Source of the DNA: Notamacropus eugenii
Taxonomy: Eukaryota; Chordata; Mammalia; Diprotodontia; Macropodidae
DNA: 64,000 bases
Direction of reading: 5' to 3'
NCBI RefSeq assembly: GCF_028372415.1
Contig: NC_092878.1
Span: 2,879,501 to 2,943,500, forward strand
Numbering within the stretch: the stretch's first letter is position 1; the number at the start of each line of letters is the position of its first letter. A program made the translations under genes and the position numbers. Positions 21,700 to 31,963 of the stretch are shown piece by piece. Under the pieces are notes generated by a model, which worked only from the letters and a program-made list of their open reading frames with translations, did no database searches and had not been told where the DNA came from.

Positions 21700-22230
21700 T
21701 CTTACAATTTACCTTCAGTTTTGCAAGATTCTTCAAGTCGGCAGGGGATCCTTAGTTTAAAGTTCCTCTCTTTGCTTATAGGTATTAGCACTTTTTTCCT
21801 TTATGTTGTAGCCAGTGTGTCTGTGGTTCCCCTAATTCTGTTAACATCATTCTGCATTATTTCACACAGGTCTTCCCATGTTTCTCTAATTCCTCATATT
21901 TTTCACTGCTTATAGCACCTCATATTCCTTTGCATTCATATAACACAATTTATTTAGCCATTTCAGAGTTGATAGATACCCACTTTGTTTCCAGTTTTTT
22001 ACTACCACCAAAATATTTATTGTTATAAATATTTTAGGGAATATGAAATCCTTATTTCAGTTGATCCTCCTCAGTATCTTAAAGATATGTGCCCAACAGT
22101 GGGATCAGATGGTATGAACAATTTAGTCACTTTTCTGCCTCGATTCTTAATTCTTTTCCAGAATGGTTGGACCAGTTCACAATTCTACCAACAGCGTATT
22201 TGGGTCTTCCTGAAGGTCTCTTCTTAAATA
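21700..22230 (-). mobile_element. Marsupial L1 3' region fragment
   Basis: 'cattatttcacacaggtcttcccatgtttctct', 'ttatagcacctcatattc', 'ccagaatggttggaccagttcacaattctaccaaca' match the L1 3' block in reversed orientation. Confidence 0.72.
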
Positions 22231-22235
22231 GTTGT

Positions 22236-22345
22236 GGCTGTTGTGGTTTGTCCTTTGTTCTGGAAGAGGACTACGGATGTCAGGAAGGTGATGTCATGAT
22301 TTGCAAATGAATTGGATTTAAGTGAGGGAGGGCTGTGCAAAGATA
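22236..22345 (+). mobile_element. Unassigned marsupial dispersed repeat, copy 2
   Basis: It starts 'gtttgtcctttgttctggaagaggac' and continues 'gtgatgtcatgatttgcaaatga...gtgagggagggctgtgca', parallel to 30585-30680. Confidence 0.6.
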
Positions 22346-22389
22346 AATTACCCACATGTAATTAAAGGAAATATAAAGGAGCTTGGTTC

Positions 22390-22505
22390 AATTCAGTTTA
22401 TTCATTAAGAAGTTATTAAATGTGCAAGACCCTGCTCTAGGCATTGTGGATACAAAGACAAAAAAACTGCAACAGTTACTACTCTCAGGTAGATTACATT
22501 CTATT
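22390..22505 (-). mobile_element. L2 LINE 3' end
   Basis: Reversed tail with 'attaaatgtgcaagaccctgctctaggcattgtgga', then 'agattacattctattg'. Confidence 0.65.
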
Positions 22506-23200
22506 GTTTTTTGTAAACTGAATCATAATTTTTAAGACAAATCAATATTCCTTACTTTACATACCTGTAAATTCAGATTTTACATTGCATTTTCTTAAGA
22601 CATCCCTTCATAGAGGTATAAATAGAAGAGAAACCTCATTATTATGCCCTTACTTCTATACCTCCTTCATCTCTGTTTTTCATTAACTTTAATACAATGT
22701 TCAGTTTATTTACTTACATTTTTAAAATAAAGTTTTATTTATATCTCTGTTTTTACATCATTTACCTTTTTCAATGTATTTCTTCCAGAGAGCCATCCCT
22801 GATAACAGGGAATATAAAATTGAGAAAAGGTAAGAGTTCCATAAAACTAACCAATGTATACGTAGGATTCCATACCCATTATGTCCTATCTCCTCAAAGG
22901 AGTGGTAGCAGTGGGTTGACTGCTATGTAATGCCCACGTTAAAGAACATGAAGTTATTTTGTTTTTCTTTTTCCCAAGGTCATCAAAATCAGTTCTGTGT
23001 TAAATAATAGGGGTTGGGATGGGAATACTCAGTTCAAATTCACATTCAGCCAAAATTTCCTGAGTGCCTACTGTATGAAACTTAAAACAAACAAACAACT
23101 GGTTATAGAGCATGGCAACTAGAAGAAGAGCAAAAAGCTTAGTCTAATGTGCAGATGTGGCATGGCAATAATATCTGAATATTTGTCGTCATGTGGGGAA
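22506..23200. other. AT-rich stretch, possibly L1 debris
   Basis: 22510-22760 has the texture of decayed L1 3' sequence, without a firm match. A short reversed L2 3' end (about 23045-23080) follows. The 77-codon frame at 22697-22930 has no domain. Confidence 0.35.
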
Positions 23201-23885
23201 AAAAACATCTGGAGGGTGGTTTTAATTTTTAATTAAAGATTTTTTAAATTAAGATTTTTAATTAAGATTTTTAATTTTTCTCTTGTGCTTGGTTTGGCAG
23301 CCCACCAATAGAAACAACGGGTACGCTTGTAAGGTGCATGCATACCTTTGTCTGGGTCATGCCCTTACAACCTAAACTTGCACAGATAATCAACAAGTAC
23401 AAGAATAGGTCTTTGGAGTCTGTGAAAAATTAGAGAATGCGTTACACTAAAGTGCTGTCTGTATAATCACTGGTTTGCATAATCTCACATACTACTGAGC
23501 GCCAGACACATGGCCTCCATAAATCCTACTGTAAAAGTGGATGAGGGTGGTCCTGTTTACTTAAACTCCATGACTGAGTAAGCATGGTTAGCATCAATCA
23601 CAGTAATCAAGACAATCAGGAGATTTCTAAGATGAGCTGTCCTTTCTCACTGCTTTCATGTAAGTGCTATACCTGCCTCAAAAACTGAGGGAAGAAGAGA
23701 GCCTAGGAAATGTGAATGATCTATATTCAGAGCAGAATAAAAAAGAACTGACACATCTATCATTGAAATGTATGTACAAAGCATTAGAAACTGTCCGGTG
23801 GTCCTATAATTGAATCCTCTGAACTTTGGGGTAATGATGTGTGGTACCTATATTAATGCAGGAGATTGCTTCTATTGTAGAACCC
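23201..23885. other. Unassigned, with an AT-rich direct repeat
   Basis: 23218-23280 repeats AATTAAGATTTTT two to three times. The rest is not recognised. Confidence 0.4.
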
Positions 23886-24085
23886 TTAGAAGTATGGTTT
23901 GGTGGAAACAGAACTGAACTGTGGAGTCACAGGACACTGAAGTTCCAGTCCCAGTCCTGCCACATGGTACCTGTATGGCTTTAAGACTTTACGTCTCTGG
24001 GTCTTAATTTTCTCATTCATAAAATAAGATTAGAGCCAATGACCTCTAACATCTCTTGGAGCTTGAAATGCTGCTTTTACTCTTG
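23886..24085 (+). mobile_element. MIR-type SINE, decayed
   Basis: 'ggagtcacaggacactgaagtt' (head), 'ttctcattcataaaataaga' (core), then a MAR1-like tail 'gacctctaacatctcttggagct'. Confidence 0.6.
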
Positions 24086-24305
24086 ATTAAAGTGTTTGAT
24101 GGTGGAAAGTCGCATGGGGTCATGGGAAGCCTGCTGTACTAACTCCGTCTTAGGAGGAGTAGGCTTTAGCCTCTGCATTGTCACAAATTTGCTCTCTGAC
24201 CTTGGGTAAACTACTTAAGCTCTCTGATCTTAGCTTCTTCACTCTTAAAATGAGAGGGAAGGACTCTAAAATCTCCAAGACCCTTTCTAGCCCTAAATCC
24301 AATTT
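24086..24305 (+). mobile_element. MIR-type SINE, decayed
   Basis: 'ctgaccttgggtaaactacttaa', 'cttcactcttaaaatgag' and the tail 'aaaatctccaagaccctttctagccctaaatcc'. It lies head to tail with the copy at 23886. Confidence 0.6.
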
Positions 24306-25339
24306 TTCTTTATGTAACATTCCTAATTATGCTGTTTTACTATGGTGATATCAATATTTTGCAGCAGTCATAAACTCCCATTTGATGACATAACAAGTGA
24401 AATCCTAAATCACTTTTCTCTGTACAGTGATGGAGTGGCAATGCATTAGTCTGTCAGCCCGAGAGGCTGAAATGCATGAGGTGATTGTGCAACAGTCTTG
24501 TCCAATTCTTTTTTTTTTTTAATTCATTTATTTAACTTTTAACATTCATTTTCACAAAATTTTGGGTTTCAAATTTTCTCCCCATTTGTCCCCTCTCCCT
24601 ACCCCAAAACACTGAGCATTCTAATTGCCCCTATCACCAATCTGCCCTCTCTTCTATCATCCCTCCCTTGCCTTGTCCCCATCTTCTCTTTTGTCCTGTA
24701 GGGCCAGATAACTTTCTATACTCCATTACCTGTATTTCTTATTTCCTAGTAGCAAGAACAGTACTTGACAGTTGTTCCTAAAACTTTGAGTTTCAACTTC
24801 TCTTCATCCCTCCCTCCCCACCCATTCCCTTTGGGAAGGCAGGCAATTCAATATATGCCATATCTGTGTAGTTTTGAAAATGACTTCCATAACAGTCATG
24901 TTGTATAAGATTAACTATATTTCCCTCCATCCTATCCTGACCCCCATTGCTTCTATTCTCTCTTTTGATCCTGTCCCTCCCCAAGAGTGCTGACTTCTAA
25001 TTGCTCCCTCCTTCCATTGCCCTCCCTTCCATCATCCCCCCCACCCTGCTTATCCCCTTCTCCCCCACTTTCCTGTATTGTAAGATAGGTTTTCATACCA
25101 AAATGAGTGTGCATTTTATTCCTTCCTTTAGTGGAATGTGATGAGAGTAAACTTCATGTTTTTCTCTCACTTCTCCTCTTTTTCCCTCCACTAAAAAGTC
25201 TTTTGCTTGCCTCTTTTATGAGATAATTTGCCCCATTCCATTTCTCCCTTTCTCCTCCCAATATATTTCTCTCTCACTACTTAATTTCATTTTTTTAAAG
25301 ATGTGATCCCATCCTAGTCAATTCACTCTGTGCTCTCTA

Positions 25340-25341
<2 letters not shown>

Positions 25342-25384
<43 letters not shown>
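25342..25384 (+). repeat. (GT)n microsatellite in HAL1 3'UTR
   Basis: About 21 perfect GT units. The same position in HAL1 copy 2 carries (TC)n(TA)n at 48232-48461. Confidence 0.97.
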
Positions 25385-25387
<3 letters not shown>

Positions 25388-25519
25388 CCCACCCACTACC
25401 CAGATACTGAAGAGTTTCAAGAGTTACAAATATTGTCTTTCCATGTAGGAATGTAAACAGTTCAACTTTAGTAAGTCTCTTATGACTTCTCTTTGGTATT
25501 TACCTTTTCATGCTTCTCT

Positions 25520-26621
25520 TCATTCCTGTGTTTGAAAGTCAAATTTTCTTTTCAGTTCTGGTCTTTTCATCAAGAATGCTTGAAAGTTCTCAATTTCGTT
25601 GAAAGATCATTTTCCCCCCTGAAGTATTATACTCAGTTTTGCTGGGTAGGTGATTCTTGGTTTTAGTCCTACTTCCTTTGACTTCTGGAATATCCTATTC
25701 CACGTCCTTCGATCCCTTAATGTAGAAGCTGCTAGATCTTGTGTTATCCTGATTGTATTTCCACAATAGTTGAATCATTTCTTTCTAGCTGCTTGCAATA
25801 TTTTCCCCTTGACCAGGGAACTCTGGAATTTGGCCGCAATGTTCCTAGGAGTTTCTCTTTTTGGATCTCTTTCTGGAGGTGATCGGTGGATTCTTTCAAT
25901 ATTTATTTTGCCCCCTGGTTCTAGAATATTAGGGCAGTTTTCCTTGAGAATTTCAGGAAAGATGACGTTTAGGCTCTTTTTTTGATCATGACTTTCAGGT
26001 AGTCCTATAATTTTTAAATTGTCTCTCTTGGATCTATTTTCCAGGTCATTTGTTTTTTCCAATAAGATATTTCACATTATCTTCCATTTTTTCATTCTTT
26101 TGGTTTTGTTTTGTGATTTTTTGGTTTCTCATAAAGTTGTTAGCCTCCATCTGTTCCATTCTAATTTTTAAAGCACTATTTTCTTCAGTGAGCTTTTGAA
26201 TCTCCTTTTCCATTGACTAATTCTGGTTTTTAAAGCATTCTTCTCCTCATTGGCTTTTTGAACCTCTTTTGCCAATTGAGTTAGCCTATTTTTTAAGGTG
26301 TTATTTTCCTCAGCATTTTTTTGGGTCTCCTTTAGCAAGGTGTTGACCTGCTTTTCATGCTTTTCTTGCATCTCTCTCATTTCTCTTCCCAGTTTTTCCT
26401 CCACCTCTCTAACTTGATTTTCAAAATCCTTTTTGAGCTCTTCCATGGCCTGAGACCACTGAATATTTATTTCGGATGTTTGGGATACAGAAGCCTTGAT
26501 TTCTATGTCTTTCCCTGATGGTAAGCATTTTTCTTCCTCATCTGAAAGGATGGGAGGAGATATCTATTTAACAAGAAAGTAACCTTCTATAGTCTTATTT
26601 TTTCCCCCCTTTTCTGGGCAT
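25520..26621 (-). pseudogene. L1 ORF1p of HAL1 copy 1, decayed
   Basis: The RNA-binding chaperone of L1, about 365 codons. The start at 26621 reads MPRKGGKK, followed at once by a stop, probably from a slipped A-run. A coiled coil (26446-26168) has heptads such as MEELKKDFENQVREVEEKLG. The RRM (26062-25775) shows RDNLKIIGLPES, INIERIHRSPPERDP and TPRNIAAKF, as in mammalian ORF1p. The C-terminal domain follows in shifted frames and ends FQAFLMKRPELKRKFDFQTQ plus TGA at 25520. At least three frame breaks make it non-functional. Confidence 0.85.
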
Positions 26622-27272
26622 TTTCCCAGCTAGTGACTTGACTTCTGAGTTTCCTCTCCACACCCACCTTGCCTCCAGATCCGCCCAGCTAGTGCTTGGG
26701 GGCTGAAATTCAAATGCTGCTTCCCAGCTTCAGGGCTTTCAGCGGGGGCGGGGCTGCTATTCAGTGTGAGATTAAGTTCAGGTGCTCAGGTTGGGGCAGG
26801 GCTGCCACATGGGGCTCAGTTCCCTCAGGGGGTTTATGTGGAGACCTTTGACAATGGATCTGAGCTCCTGCCTGCTTTGGGAGCCCCTGTCAGCTGCTGC
26901 CTCCTGAGGGGGCCTGAGCCATGGAGACACCTCACTCCCCTCTTGGTGAGCCAAAAAGACTCTTTCACTGACCTTTGGTGCCTGTGATTGGAGGGACCTT
27001 CGAGGCCACTGGAGATTCTGTCCCTGAAGCCTGCTCAGATCTGCTTCTCTGGGTGCTGCGCGACCAAGGCAGGGCTGGGCTCTGCTCCAGGTCCAGTGCA
27101 CAACAGATCTTTCATGTCAGTTTTTCAGGTCTCTCTGGAAAGAAATCTCTTCCACTCTGCTGCTCCAGAATTTGTTAGGAGTTCTTCTTTACAGGTATTT
27201 TATGGGCTGTGGGTTAGGAGCTAGCATATGTGTATCTCTCTACTCCACCATCTTGGCTCCTTCCCCCCATTC
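26622..27272 (-). promoter_or_regulatory. HAL1 copy 1 5'UTR/promoter region
   Basis: GC-rich compared with the rest of the window, as expected for an L1-type internal promoter. A sense-strand open frame of 107 codons (27101-26778) lies in it. It resembles no protein I know and may be chance in GC-rich sequence. Confidence 0.55.
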
Positions 27273-27284
27273 TGTCCATTTCTT

Positions 27285-27840
27285 AAAAATGATTACAGTA
27301 TAAGTACTGTGACAACTTATGTCCAACTTACCCCAAACCCTTATAATACTTCTAATGAGAATTATTGTTCATTCAACTTTACAAAGCTTTTAGATTAATT
27401 TTCATGTATCAATTTAATTTTTAAAGTAACAAGTATTTAAAAATTAATCTATCCTTATCACTACCATCAGCTCTCTTCTTTCCCCACCAAATTAAATATA
27501 TTAGAAAAAAACTTCTTTGATATATATCTGACAAAAATAAATCCCCACAATTGGGGATTTATATGTCTCTTTCATCATTTTAAATTCATCGCCTCTCTCC
27601 GGAGGTGAGTGGTATGTTTGTTTTCATTCTTTTGGCCTTGTGGTTTATCATTGCACTGATCTGAGTTATGAAGCCTTGCAAAGTTACTTTTCTCTGTAGT
27701 GATGTTTTCATTGCATAGATTGTCCTCCAGTTCCACTCACTTTCGTTTTCTACAGTTTATCTTCTGAAACTGTTCATTTCATCATTTCTTATGGCACAAT
27801 AACATAACATTATATTAACAGGCTATATATTTTATTTAAA
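27285..27840. other. AT-rich stretch with probable L1 debris
   Basis: 27700-27800 has L1 3'-like phrases ('tcatttcatcatttcttatggcacaataa'). The rest is not recognised. CCCCACAATTGGGG near 27543 is a small palindrome. Confidence 0.4.
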
Positions 27841-28204
27841 ATTGTATAGTATGGTACAGAGAACAACACTTTTATATCAATTATTTAGTTTGATTTTCAC
27901 AATACAAATCTGTGAGGTTTGTACATATAGGCATACTCCATTGGACATGGTTAATGGATCTTTCCAATACAGTACTACTCCACCCTCCATTTCCCTCCCC
28001 TCCAAACCCCATTCCAAGCAGAGCAAAATAAACCTTAGCTCTAGGTGAAATAAAGTTGGAAGGGGACAGTTACAACAACAGGGCAAAAGACCTCCCCTAT
28101 TTGACTTTAAGCTCTGCAAAGGGAGGAAATGCTTTCAAATTTTTCACCTTTTTTAACCCCAGGGCTTATGCTTAATGCTTTGCATTTAGGGATATTGATA
28201 GGAT
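27841..28204. other. Unassigned stretch
   Basis: Small overlapping frames on both strands show no domain. Confidence 0.4.
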
Positions 28205-28425
28205 TTTGGACCATGGTATAGGGAACTCACAGGTGAGGAAACTCCTTCTACTAGTTCAGATTGTCAACTTCTCTGTAACTCATAGTCTTGGAGAGTTGAC
28301 TAGAGCCTGAGCGATTGTCACTTACACTGGGTGACACTGCTATATGTCAGAAGTGAGTATTAAACCCAGGTCTTACTGGCTTCAAGACCAGCTCTCTATC
28401 CACTATTCCATGCTGTCTTGTACGT
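28205..28425 (-). mobile_element. MIR variant (marsupial type)
   Basis: 'gggaactcacaggtgaggaaactcc', 'gtaactcatagtcttggagagttg', 'ttaaacccaggtcttactggcttcaagac' and 'tctctatccactattccatgctgtc' give an almost full reversed copy. Confidence 0.75.
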
Positions 28426-29010
28426 AATAGTTGATTAAAAATGGTTGTTGAACCTTGAATTTCTGCATAGTCAAAATTTGGATTATTGAAGCTTAAAATT
28501 AATTTTTAAAGAGATCTGGAATTGTCCTATGGAATTTTGGGCTGAGCTCCTTGGATACAGGAATAGACGTGAAGTTTGGAGATCTGACATACCAAATCAC
28601 CAAGGGGGCCTGTCAGATCCCCTTCTCCTTAGCAGTCACGAATACCAAAGACCCTATTTCCTTTTTGAAGAGTCTGGAGAAGGATGAAAACTAAAGGGAT
28701 CATGTCTTTGAACTCAAAGAAATTTGGTAAAAAATTTAAAATAATCTCATTTCTCCCCTCCCCCATAAATCTTTTTCTTTGTATTTAGGAAGTAACAAGG
28801 TAGAATAATTTTTAACTTGAGGCTTCCTGTCTGGGAATGGGGATGCTTCTAATGAGGCCAGTCCCCTAATCCATGAACTATTTGTGTGAAGTGCTTAATA
28901 ATTCTCTGTGATATTTAATAAGCCTAAGGAAGAAGAAAGATAAACCCTCAAAGCTGAACTAAACCAGTGTTTAGGCCTAATTGAAGGATGCTACCATAGG
29001 TAGTTCCAAA
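28426..29010. other. Unassigned single-copy-like stretch
   Basis: No gene or repeat is recognised. Confidence 0.4.
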
Positions 29011-29034
29011 TTTAATGGGGTAGTTGGTGTTAGT

Positions 29035-29234
29035 ATTATCTTGGCAAGTTATTGGACGTTTTTGGGTCCCAGTTTCAACTGTAAATTGAGGCCTCAGAAG
29101 TCCCTTCTAGTTCTTGACATATGAGAGTTGGTTGGCACAATTTTACATGACCTATGTTAGACCCATCTAACAGGTGAGGAACTTGAAGCTCCAGGAAATT
29201 AAGAGATTTGCCTAAGATCTTTCAGTCTGGCATT
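29035..29234. mobile_element. Two MIR-type fragments, opposite strands
   Basis: 29035-29120 is a plus-strand core and tail ('ggcctcagaagtcccttctagttctt'). 29130-29234 is reversed ('caggtgaggaacttgaagctccaggaaatta', 'gatttgcctaagatctt'). Confidence 0.55.
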
Positions 29235-29807
29235 CTTTCTTCAGCTCAGTTCAAGGACTTTATTAGCCTTGTTATGTGCAAGGGAAATATGGTGGGAATG
29301 CAGAGATGAAAAAAAATAAGATAGTTCCTACCCTCAATGAACTTGCAGTCTAAAAGGTAAAACAAATTCCCAAAAATAATACAAAATAGAATATAGTTGG
29401 GTCACAGGATAGATTAGGACAACGTGCCTTAGAAAAATTTGAGGAAAGAGGACCACTTTCACCTGAGGGGGATGGAAGAAGGTTTTGTGGAGGAGGTGGT
29501 ACCTGACTTTGGATCTTGAAAGATTTCAATAGGTAGAGAGAAGGAAGGAATATTTTCCAGACATGGAGGGTAGTCTGCTCACATGGGAAATATGGTGTGG
29601 AAAAAGTTGAGATAATAAATCACTAGTCCATTTTGGTTGTACTATAGTGTGAGTGAAAAGTAGCAGTATGAAATAATACTGGAAATATAGGTTGGAGATA
29701 GACCACAAAAGGCCTTCATTGCTAGGGTAAGGAGATTATATTTTATTATATGTAGGCAATAGAGATTCACTGAAAGTTTTTGAATGAGGAAGGATGAGAT
29801 CTAATTC
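29235..29807 (-). mobile_element. L2 LINE 3' region
   Basis: Reversed landmarks: 'aatgaacttgcagtctaaaagg', 'ttgtggaggaggtggtacctgactttgg', 'ccagacatggagggta', 'aaaggccttcattgct'. It is strongly diverged. Confidence 0.65.
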
Positions 29808-29904
29808 AGGGATCAAATCTGGCCCAGCGTCTGCTGGGGCAGTATAAAAATAGTCTGGGCATGGAGTTTGGACCTTGGGACATGGTTTGTCAACTCTTGG
29901 TCTA
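29808..29904. mobile_element. hAT non-autonomous remnant, about 97 bp
   Basis: Left end CAGGGATCAAATCTGGCCC; the right end, read in reverse, is CAAGAGTTGACAAACCATGT, both like hAT (Charlie/MER-type) termini. Flanks ATCTAATT and GTCTAGGT could be a decayed 8-bp duplication. Confidence 0.5.
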
Positions 29905-30014
29905 GGTATATAATGCCTAGAAGTCTTGCTCTGTGTAGCCTAGCCAAAAAACCAGATAAAGTGATTTATTTGGTGATGAAATTGGGAATGTTATAAGCAA
30001 GCTGATGTAGCAAA

Positions 30015-30288
30015 GCAATATGGCATAGTGAATAGGAGTCCAACTTTTTCCAGCTTTTCACAATATCTGTGTGACCTCATAGTATTATAGATGTAGGACG
30101 GAAAAGGGCAGAACAGGTCATCAAAGTCCAATCCCCTTGTTTTACAAGGGGATCTGTTATCTGAAGTTCAGAAAGAGAAAGCAACTTCACACAAATAGTA
30201 AGTTACAGAGACAGGATTTGAACTCAGATTCTCTGAGTCCAACTCCATGTTTTCCACTGTACCATATTGCCTTGGAACCAAACCAAGT
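30015..30288 (-). mobile_element. MIR-type SINE, full, with a plus-strand fragment before it
   Basis: 30015-30070 is a plus-strand head fragment. 30075-30288 is a reversed copy: 'gtcatcaaagtccaatcccc', 'ggatttgaactcagattctctgagtccaactcc', 'ccactgtaccatattgcc'. Confidence 0.75.
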
Positions 30289-30584
30289 CTCGTGACTCTC
30301 AAGTGCAGAGACCTTTATATTATGTGATAAAAGTACATTTTTTATATTTGAAATGTAATGATGTAGGCATCTTTTTAAAAAGCTTCTTTATTATATATAT
30401 AAAACATATATATAATATATAATATTTATAAAATTTTAAAAATATGTATCTTATATTCTTAGAATTTATTCTGAATGAGTAGAATTACAATTTCAATAAC
30501 TAACCAACTGATTAGAAAATTCAAAGAGGTTCCTAGAAATCAATAGGAAGGTTGGTAATTAGATCTAAACTGTTTTGTTTGTGT
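30289..30584. other. AT-rich unassigned stretch
   Basis: 30390-30450 is an ATATATA-rich near-palindrome. Nothing else is recognised. Confidence 0.45.
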
Positions 30585-30935
30585 GTGTCCTTCGTTGCTG
30601 AAGAAGACCATGATATCAGAGAAATGATGACATGACTTGCATGTGACTTTGATTTGAGTGAGTGAGGGCTGTGCAGGTCACCAGCCTCACTTCTCCTGCA
30701 GAGCCATCTGAATCCAGTGACCAGATATTCATCAGGATGGACCCAGGATGCACTGGGAGACCTTGGGCCCTTTAGACCAAGGTCTTTGCAGGCACTCGCT
30801 TAGGCTGAGACAATGCCCATTCATTGAATAGGCCTGTTTGAGAAGTAGCCAGGGCATGGCCCCTTTAATGAGGCCAAGACAAAGAAAGACATCAGGCTGG
30901 GTAGGAAACAGCAACAGTTACTCTTGATGATCACT
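30585..30935 (+). mobile_element. Unassigned marsupial dispersed repeat, copy 3 (longest)
   Basis: About 350 bp: 'gtgtccttcgttgctgaagaagacc', 'gtcaccagcctcacttctcctgcagagcca', 'caatgcccattcattgaataggcc'. It aligns with copies at 1-165 (reverse) and 22236-22345. I do not recognise a coding frame or tRNA-like head. Confidence 0.6.
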
Positions 30936-30969
30936 CTTAAGCCAGGAGGGTCCTGTCAAGAATATCTTG

Positions 30970-31963
30970 ACAGCTTAGGTTGATGGGCAGAATTGGATAA
31001 GATGAAATTCAACAGGGAAAATATGAAGTTCCACATGTGGTAAAAGAAATAAAATTCATGAGGACATGGCTAGACAACAGTTTATATAAAACAGATCTAG
31101 GTATTTTTTGGTGGAGTGCAAGCTTAATCAATATGATTTTCCCGTATGACATGGCAACTAAAATAGCTAATGCTATCCTTGGCTTCATCAAGAGAGTCAG
31201 AGTACTCAGGAACAGGAAGTGGCAGTTTTGTCCTCTGCCCTGGTCAGACCGCATGTCTGGAGTTCGACTCTGGGCACTACATTTTTGGAAGCACACTAAC
31301 AAGCATTCATAAGAGAATGTTAGGGATGACAAGGCAACTGGAAGCCATGGCCAATGGAATTATTTGAAGGAACTTTGGAATTGAGTTTGAAGGAGAGAAG
31401 ACTTAGGTTGGACATCATCACCATCATCACCACCACTAGTATTTATGTAGCACTTTAGGATATGCAAAGCACTATAGACCTATTATCTTGAGGCAGTTAC
31501 TATTATTAACCCCACTTTACAGAAGTTGAAATTGAAGCAGACAGAGATTAAGTAATTTCCTAGGATCACACAATTTATAAGATTTGAACTCAGGTCTTTC
31601 TTTCTCCAGGGCCAACACTCTATCCACTCTACCACTTAGATGCCTCTAAAGACATGATGGCTGTCTTTAAGTATTTGAAGTTCTGTCATCTGGAAAAGAA
31701 ATTAGCCCCATTTGATTTATTCTCAGAGGTTAGAACCAGGAGCAACGGATGAAAGTTGCAGAGTGGCCATTTGATGTGAAGAGAAGCTACCTAAAAATTA
31801 AAGCCATGCAAGTGAGCTATGGATCAACAGGGAAACGATTGCCCCTTCTTGGAAGTCTTCAAGACAAAACCAGAGGACCAGTTATTAATCATGTCATAGG
31901 GGGGATTCTTTGTCAGATGTGATGTCTTCTCTGGTTCCTTCCAACTTGTCATTCTGTGAAATA
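30970..31963 (+). mobile_element. L3/CR1 LINE, ORF2 3' end, split by a MIR
   Basis: The sequence follows the C-terminal part of a CR1-clade RT protein. An open piece near 31090-31200 keeps DMATKIANAILGFIKR, the usual segment after the RT domain. 'cctctgccctggtcagaccgcatgtctgga' and 'gagagaagacttaggttgg' follow. After the MIR it resumes: 'acatgatggctgtctttaagtatttgaagttctgtcatctgga', then 'ggttccttccaacttgtcattctgtga' at the 3' end. The frames are broken. Confidence 0.8.
31416..31650 (-). mobile_element. MIR/MAR1-type CORE-SINE nested in L3
   Basis: It begins with a CATCAC-rich tail, then 'tatttatgtagcactttaggatatgcaaagcac', 'ccactttacagaagttgaaattgaa', 'gatttgaactcaggtctttct' and 'ctatccactctaccacttagatgcc'. 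GACAT flanks it on both sides (31411-31415, 31651-31655). Confidence 0.85.

Larger units (their letters stand above)
24511..27272 (-). mobile_element. HAL1-type element (ORF1-only L1), complete copy 1
   Basis: This is a 2.76-kb L1-derived element on the minus strand. The 5' end reads GGGGGGAAGGAGCCAAGATGG at 27272. A GC-rich 5'UTR runs to about 26622. One ORF1 region (26621-25520) follows, then about 1 kb of 3'UTR ending in the L1-type 3' terminus and a poly(A). No ORF2, endonuclease or reverse transcriptase sequence occurs between the ORF1 stop and the tail. Flanks TGTCCAATTCTT (24499-24510) and TGTCCATTTCTT (27273-27284) form a 12-bp duplication with one mismatch, and the nick site reads TTTT/AAGA on the minus strand. 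This layout is that of 'half-L1' elements. A (GT)n tract sits in the 3'UTR. Confidence 0.87.

Noticed and set aside
23285-23400. U6 snRNA pseudogene
   Set aside because: The first 20 bases (GTGCTTGGTTTGGCAGCCCA) resemble the U6 start, but the rest does not align.
25520-26621. Domesticated L1 ORF1 host gene
   Set aside because: The frame is broken several times and sits inside a complete element with target duplications.
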